Positions 5,220 to 8,303 of a DNA stretch of 8,303 nucleotides are shown here, piece by piece. This stretch comes from Candidatus Avacholeplasma faecigallinarum (GTDB lineage Bacteria; Bacillota_I; Bacilli_A; Acholeplasmatales; Anaeroplasmataceae). A program made the translations under genes and the position numbers. Numbering within the stretch: the stretch's first letter is position 1; each line of letters opens with the position of its first letter. The notes below the pieces were generated by a model. It was not told the DNA's origin, did not search any database, and saw only the letters and a list, made by a program, of their open reading frames with translations. The DNA is taken from the NCBI GenBank assembly GCA_018715825.1, contig DVKU01000133.1, positions 1 to 8,303 of the forward strand, in the 5' to 3' direction.

Positions 5220-8128
5220 TATTTTTCCTCCTTTTGCTTTAAGGCAGCAAATAGGCTTCTTAACCTGATTTTAACTGCACCTAGGTTTGTTATTTCATCA
5301 ATTTTTATTTGAGTATAAATTTTATCGTTTCTTTCTAGAATATCCTTGCATTCATCAGTTGTGATGGCATCTAGGCCACAACCAAATGATACTAGTTGAA
5401 TTAAATTAGTATCATTATTTTCAGTACAGTATTTACATGCAGCATATAATCTAGAATGATATGTCCATTGATTTAAGACATTAACTGGGAATTTTTTAAT
5501 TTTATTTGAAATTGAATCCTCAGTTATAACTGTAGCGCCAAAGCTTGAAATTAAGTCATCTATTCCATGACTTACCTGTGGATCAACGTGATAAGGACGA
5601 CCAGCTAAAACGATAATTGGTCTATTTTCTTCTCTAGCCTTTTGGATATACTTATCAGCCTCACTACGTATATGAGTTAGGTAGTTATCATATTCGTTAT
5701 ATGCTAGGGTTGCAGCTTCTTTAATTTCTTGTTTTGTAACATTAAAATATTGATAAAGTGTTTTATATATTTTTTCCATAAATACCTTTTTATCATGAAT
5801 ACTAACGAAATCACTTATAAAGGTGATAGAATGAACTTTATTGACGTTATTTAAAATAGTTTGTGGATAATAGGCTACTATTGGACAGTTAAAGTGATTA
5901 TCACCAAGGTGTTCATCAATGTTATAAGACATACATGGATAAAAAATCATATTGTTGCCATCATCAATAAGCTTTTCAATATGGCCGTGAACTAGCTTAG
6001 CTGGATAGCAAACTGTATCAGATGGTATAGTGTGTTGTCCTAAGGTATAAATTTTAGCATTAGAAAAGCCACTATTAACTACCTCAAAGCCTAAAGTTGT
6101 AAAGAAGGTATACCAAAATGGGAATAGCTCATACATATTTAAAACTAATGGAATAGCTATTTTGCCTCTTTTACCAACCATTGGTTTATAGCTTTGTAGC
6201 TTTAATCTTATAAAATCATATAAATTATCACCTTTAATAGTATTCTTTTTTGCTATAGGCTTTTCGCATTTGTTACCACTAATAAATTTGTTATGATTGT
6301 CACCAAAGGAATTAATAGTTAATAAGCAATGATTATTACAGCCTTGACATTGAATATTTTTAACTTCGTGAATAAAATTAGCTAATCCTTCCTTGGAAAT
6401 AGTAGTAGTTTTAGAAATCTTTAAGCTCTTAGCATATAAGGCTGCCCCATAGGCTCCCATTAAACCAGCAATATTAGGACAAACCACCTCTAAATCTAAC
6501 TCTTTTTCAAATGCTCTTAGAACAGCTTGATTTAAAAATGTTCCTCCTTGGACAACTATGTGTTGGCCTAAAGCCTTTTTATTTGTGGCTCTTATAACCT
6601 TATAAAGAGCGTTTTTAACTACTGAAATTGATAAACCAGCAGAAATGTTATCTATAGTTGCCCCATCCTTTTGAGCTTGTTTTACTGATGAGTTCATAAA
6701 AACAGTACATCTTGATCCTAAGTCTACTGGCTTTTTAGCCATAAGACCTAATTTAGCAAATTCTTTTATATCATAGCCTAAAGCGTTAGCAAATGTTTGT
6801 AAAAATGATCCACAGCCAGATGAACAGGCTTCATTTAAAAAGATATTAGAAATTGTGTTGTTTTCAATTTTAAAGCATTTTATATCCTGTCCACCAATGT
6901 CGATAATAAAATCAACATTTGGCATAAACTTCTTAGCTGCAGTAAAATGGGCCATAGTTTCTACTAATCCACCATCTAAAGTAAAGGCATTTTTAACTAA
7001 ATCCTCACCATAGCCAGTAGAAGCAGAGGCTTTAATTTTTAAATTAGGATATTTTTCGTATAAGCTTGTAAAAATATCCTTAATTACAGCTACGGGATTT
7101 CCTTTATTTGGCTGATAGCTTTCAAACCTAATATTTTCATCATTGTCTATTAAAACAAATTTTAATGTTGTTGAACCTGAGTCTATACCCAAATACAAAT
7201 CATCATCATATCCATCTAAAGATAAGGCATCAACCTTTGCCTTGGCATGACGCTCAACAAATTTTTGGTATTCTTCTTCATTTTCAAACAATGGTGAATT
7301 ATATTGGTATGTGGATTGATTAACGAATTTGCTTAGGGCATCTAGAGTTTTTAATACATCGATAGGCTCCTTAGCACATAATGCAGCCCCAATTGCCACA
7401 TAATATAATGAATATTCAGGGCAAATACCCTCAGTGTGTAAGACCTTATCAAAACTATTTTTTAGTTCTGATAAAAATGTTAATGGTCCTCCTAAATAAG
7501 CTATTTTACCTGTTATCTCTCTTCCTTGGGCTAATCCACCGATGGTTTGATTTACAACAGCATAAAAAATAGAAGCAGCTATATCTGATTTTGAAGCTCC
7601 TTGATTTAAAAGTGGTTGAATGTCACTTTTGGCAAAAACACCACATCTAGAAGCAATTGAATACAATTTTTGATGTTGTAGGGCAAGTCCATTGATTTCA
7701 GTAACATCTATATCAAGTAATGTTGCCATTTGATCTATAAATGCTCCAGTACCACCAGCACAAGAGCCATTCATTCTAACTTCCATTCCATCAGTTAAAA
7801 ATAATATTTTAGCATCTTCGCCTCCAAGCTCTATTATACAGTCAGTACCAGGAATTAGCTCATTAGCGGCAATTCTTGTGGCATATACCTCTTGAACAAA
7901 GGGAATATGCATACTATCGGCAATACCCATACCGGCAGAACCTGAAATAGCTATATTAGCAGTCGTATCAATTATTTTTTTATCTAATAATTCCTTTAAT
8001 TTAGAAGTAATATTATCTTTAATATGTGAGTAGTGGCGTTTATAATCAGTATAAATAATATTTTTATTATCATCTAAGACTACGCATTTAATAGTAGTTG
8101 AGCCTATATCTAATCCTACTTTTAACAT
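5219..8128 (-). CDS. Tandem-activase and DUF2229 protein (2-hydroxyacyl-CoA dehydratase activator-like, first part of split giant protein)
   Basis: This 969-residue protein has two successive ASKHA-fold ATPase domains of the BadF/BadG/HgdC type. Domain 1 (1 to about 255) has GLDIGSTT at 5-12, ELGGEDAK at 100-107, the cluster cysteines Cys123 (GSCAGGTG) and Cys162 (SRCGVFAKSD), and a YLGGPL loop at 211-216. Domain 2 (311 to about 570) has GIDSGSTT, DIGGQDIK at 410-417, Cys435 (NEACSSGCG), Cys474 (SRCTVFMNSS) and VQGGTF. Both pairs are 39 residues apart, as in HgdC. A four-cysteine motif follows (594, 597, 601, 621), then a DUF2229/COG3580-like region from about 648: NMYELFPFW, CYPAKLVHGH (Cys707), YPC (Cys732), NCP (Cys748), AGRPYH and SFGCGLDA (Cys917). 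HgdC-type activases hydrolyse ATP to push an electron into a partner iron-sulphur enzyme; that role is inferred here. The ATG at 8128 has GGAGGT six bases upstream. The longer reading frame from GTG at 8200 begins upstream of the predicted transcription start, so I reject it. Confidence 0.92.
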   Translation of the reverse strand: MLKVGLDIGSTTIKCVVLDDNKNIIYTDYKRHYSHIKDNITSKLKELLDKKIIDTTANIAISGSAGMGIADSMHIPFVQEVYATRIAANELIPGTDCIIELGGEDAKILFLTDGMEVRMNGSCAGGTGAFIDQMATLLDIDVTEINGLALQHQKLYSIASRCGVFAKSDIQPLLNQGASKSDIAASIFYAVVNQTIGGLAQGREITGKIAYLGGPLTFLSELKNSFDKVLHTEGICPEYSLYYVAIGAALCAKEPIDVLKTLDALSKFVNQSTYQYNSPLFENEEEYQKFVERHAKAKVDALSLDGYDDDLYLGIDSGSTTLKFVLIDNDENIRFESYQPNKGNPVAVIKDIFTSLYEKYPNLKIKASASTGYGEDLVKNAFTLDGGLVETMAHFTAAKKFMPNVDFIIDIGGQDIKCFKIENNTISNIFLNEACSSGCGSFLQTFANALGYDIKEFAKLGLMAKKPVDLGSRCTVFMNSSVKQAQKDGATIDNISAGLSISVVKNALYKVIRATNKKALGQHIVVQGGTFLNQAVLRAFEKELDLEVVCPNIAGLMGAYGAALYAKSLKISKTTTISKEGLANFIHEVKNIQCQGCNNHCLLTINSFGDNHNKFISGNKCEKPIAKKNTIKGDNLYDFIRLKLQSYKPMVGKRGKIAIPLVLNMYELFPFWYTFFTTLGFEVVNSGFSNAKIYTLGQHTIPSDTVCYPAKLVHGHIEKLIDDGNNMIFYPCMSYNIDEHLGDNHFNCPIVAYYPQTILNNVNKVHSITFISDFVSIHDKKVFMEKIYKTLYQYFNVTKQEIKEAATLAYNEYDNYLTHIRSEADKYIQKAREENRPIIVLAGRPYHVDPQVSHGIDDLISSFGATVITEDSISNKIKKFPVNVLNQWTYHSRLYAACKYCTENNDTNLIQLVSFGCGLDAITTDECKDILERNDKIYTQIKIDEITNLGAVKIRLRSLFAALKQKEEK

Positions 8129-8134
8129 AATTTG

Positions 8135-8140
8135 ACCTCC
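8135..8140 (-). promoter_or_regulatory. Ribosome binding site that fixes the activase start
   Basis: GGAGGT on the minus strand lies six bases before the ATG at 8128-8126. This, together with the promoter further upstream, places the start at MLKVGLDIGS rather than at the GTG at 8200. Confidence 0.88.
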
Positions 8141-8162
8141 ATATTTGTCGAAAAACATTGTT

Positions 8163-8191
8163 ATTATATTATAAATAATATAAAATGTCAA
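8163..8191 (-). promoter_or_regulatory. Consensus sigma-70/sigma-A promoter of the activase operon
   Basis: On the minus strand a perfect TTGACA (8191-8186) and a perfect TATAAT (8168-8163) are separated by exactly 17 bases. Transcription should start near 8156, giving a leader of about 28 bases that carries the ribosome binding site. Such a strong unaided promoter suggests that control is by repression, in keeping with the dyad over its -35 box. No second promoter is evident inside the operon. Confidence 0.92.
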
Positions 8192-8204
8192 TTTAGACAC
8201 ATTT
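8183..8204 (-). promoter_or_regulatory. Candidate Crp-type operator overlapping the -35 box
   Basis: On the minus strand the arms AAATGT and ACATTT are perfect inverted repeats separated by ten bases, the same 22-bp geometry as the E. coli CRP consensus; by my count 15 of 22 positions match that consensus. A second dyad, TGTC-N6-GACA (8186-8199), is nested one base off centre. The centre lies near -37 relative to the inferred start and covers TTGACA, a position that would favour repression. Caveat: part of the right arm is required by the -35 hexamer itself, and AT-rich DNA gives such dyads by chance fairly often. Confidence 0.5.
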
Positions 8205-8212
8205 GTGCAAAT
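8201..8212. repeat. Short perfect-arm dyad upstream of the operon promoter
   Basis: ATTTG and CAAAT flank a two-base centre (ATTTGTGCAAAT on the plus strand). It abuts and overlaps by four bases the Crp-type dyad, on the side away from the promoter, so it could be a second protein-binding site. The arms are only five bases long, and chance is a fair explanation. Confidence 0.3.
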
Positions 8213-8303
8213 TTATTTTGTTGTAATAAAATTGAATTATATTTTTTCTAAGAAAGGCTAATCGCAAAATAAAAGATTGTATAAATTAAAAATATAATGT
8301 ATA
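8213..8303. other. AT-rich intergenic DNA at the window edge
   Basis: This stretch of about 90 bases has no open reading frame or hairpin that I can support. A TATAAT occurs on the plus strand at 8293-8298, without a -35 at normal spacing. On the minus strand TTGCGA and TATAAT (8267-8262 and 8241-8236) are 20 bases apart, too far for a normal promoter. A divergent plus-strand gene could begin just outside the window. Confidence 0.4.

Noticed and set aside
7381..7572. 63-codon plus-strand reading frame
   Set aside because: It is antisense to the first activase domain, whose motifs are clearly conserved. It is a shadow.
8129..8200. N-terminal extension of 24 residues on the tandem-activase protein from a GTG at 8200
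   Set aside because: The GTG lies upstream of the -35 box, and the extension runs through TTGACA and TATAAT. The ATG at 8128 has an ideal ribosome binding site, and the protein then begins exactly at the conserved ASKHA motif.

Overview
The window is AT-rich DNA (my estimate is about 30% GC) with strong AAGGAGG-type ribosome binding sites, consensus sigma-70/sigma-A promoters and TAA as the stop of all six genes I accept. Together with the gene content this suggests a fermentative, probably anaerobic Bacillota bacterium (a clostridial or Erysipelotrichia/Mollicutes-related lineage). UGA is not needed as a sense codon in any gene. The genus cannot be named from the sequence alone.

Layout. (1) Bases 1-2936, plus strand: an extended -10 promoter drives a two-gene unit, an unrecognised two-helix membrane protein with a long acidic tail, then a complete transketolase 23 bases downstream. 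A clear rho-independent terminator follows. (2) Bases 2937-3298: a short AT-rich spacer and a 67-codon plus-strand gene for a small protein, possibly of Sm-like/YolD-like fold. (3) Bases 3293-8204, minus strand: a tightly packed three-gene operon read from right to left. Its first gene encodes a 969-residue protein with two tandem ATPase activase domains of the 2-hydroxyacyl-CoA dehydratase activator type plus a DUF2229 (COG3580-like) region. The second encodes a 423-residue COG3581-like protein. The third encodes a Crp/Fnr-family regulator. The genes overlap (TAATG, then 20 bases), so they are probably translationally coupled. A minus-strand terminator sits at about 2970-2992, on the far side of the small plus-strand gene.

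How they fit together. The transketolase belongs to the non-oxidative pentose phosphate pathway. The minus-strand operon encodes, in two chains, what many anaerobes carry as one giant protein of about 1,400 residues. Each activase domain has the two cysteines that hold the bridging [4Fe-4S] cluster in the HgdC homodimer, and the downstream parts carry further conserved cysteines. An ATP-driven, low-potential electron-transfer iron-sulphur system is therefore likely, but its substrate is unknown. A perfect TTGACA-17-TATAAT promoter precedes the operon, and a 22-bp dyad with Crp-type geometry overlaps its -35 box. This makes autoregulation by the operon's own Crp-like protein the most attractive testable idea in the window.
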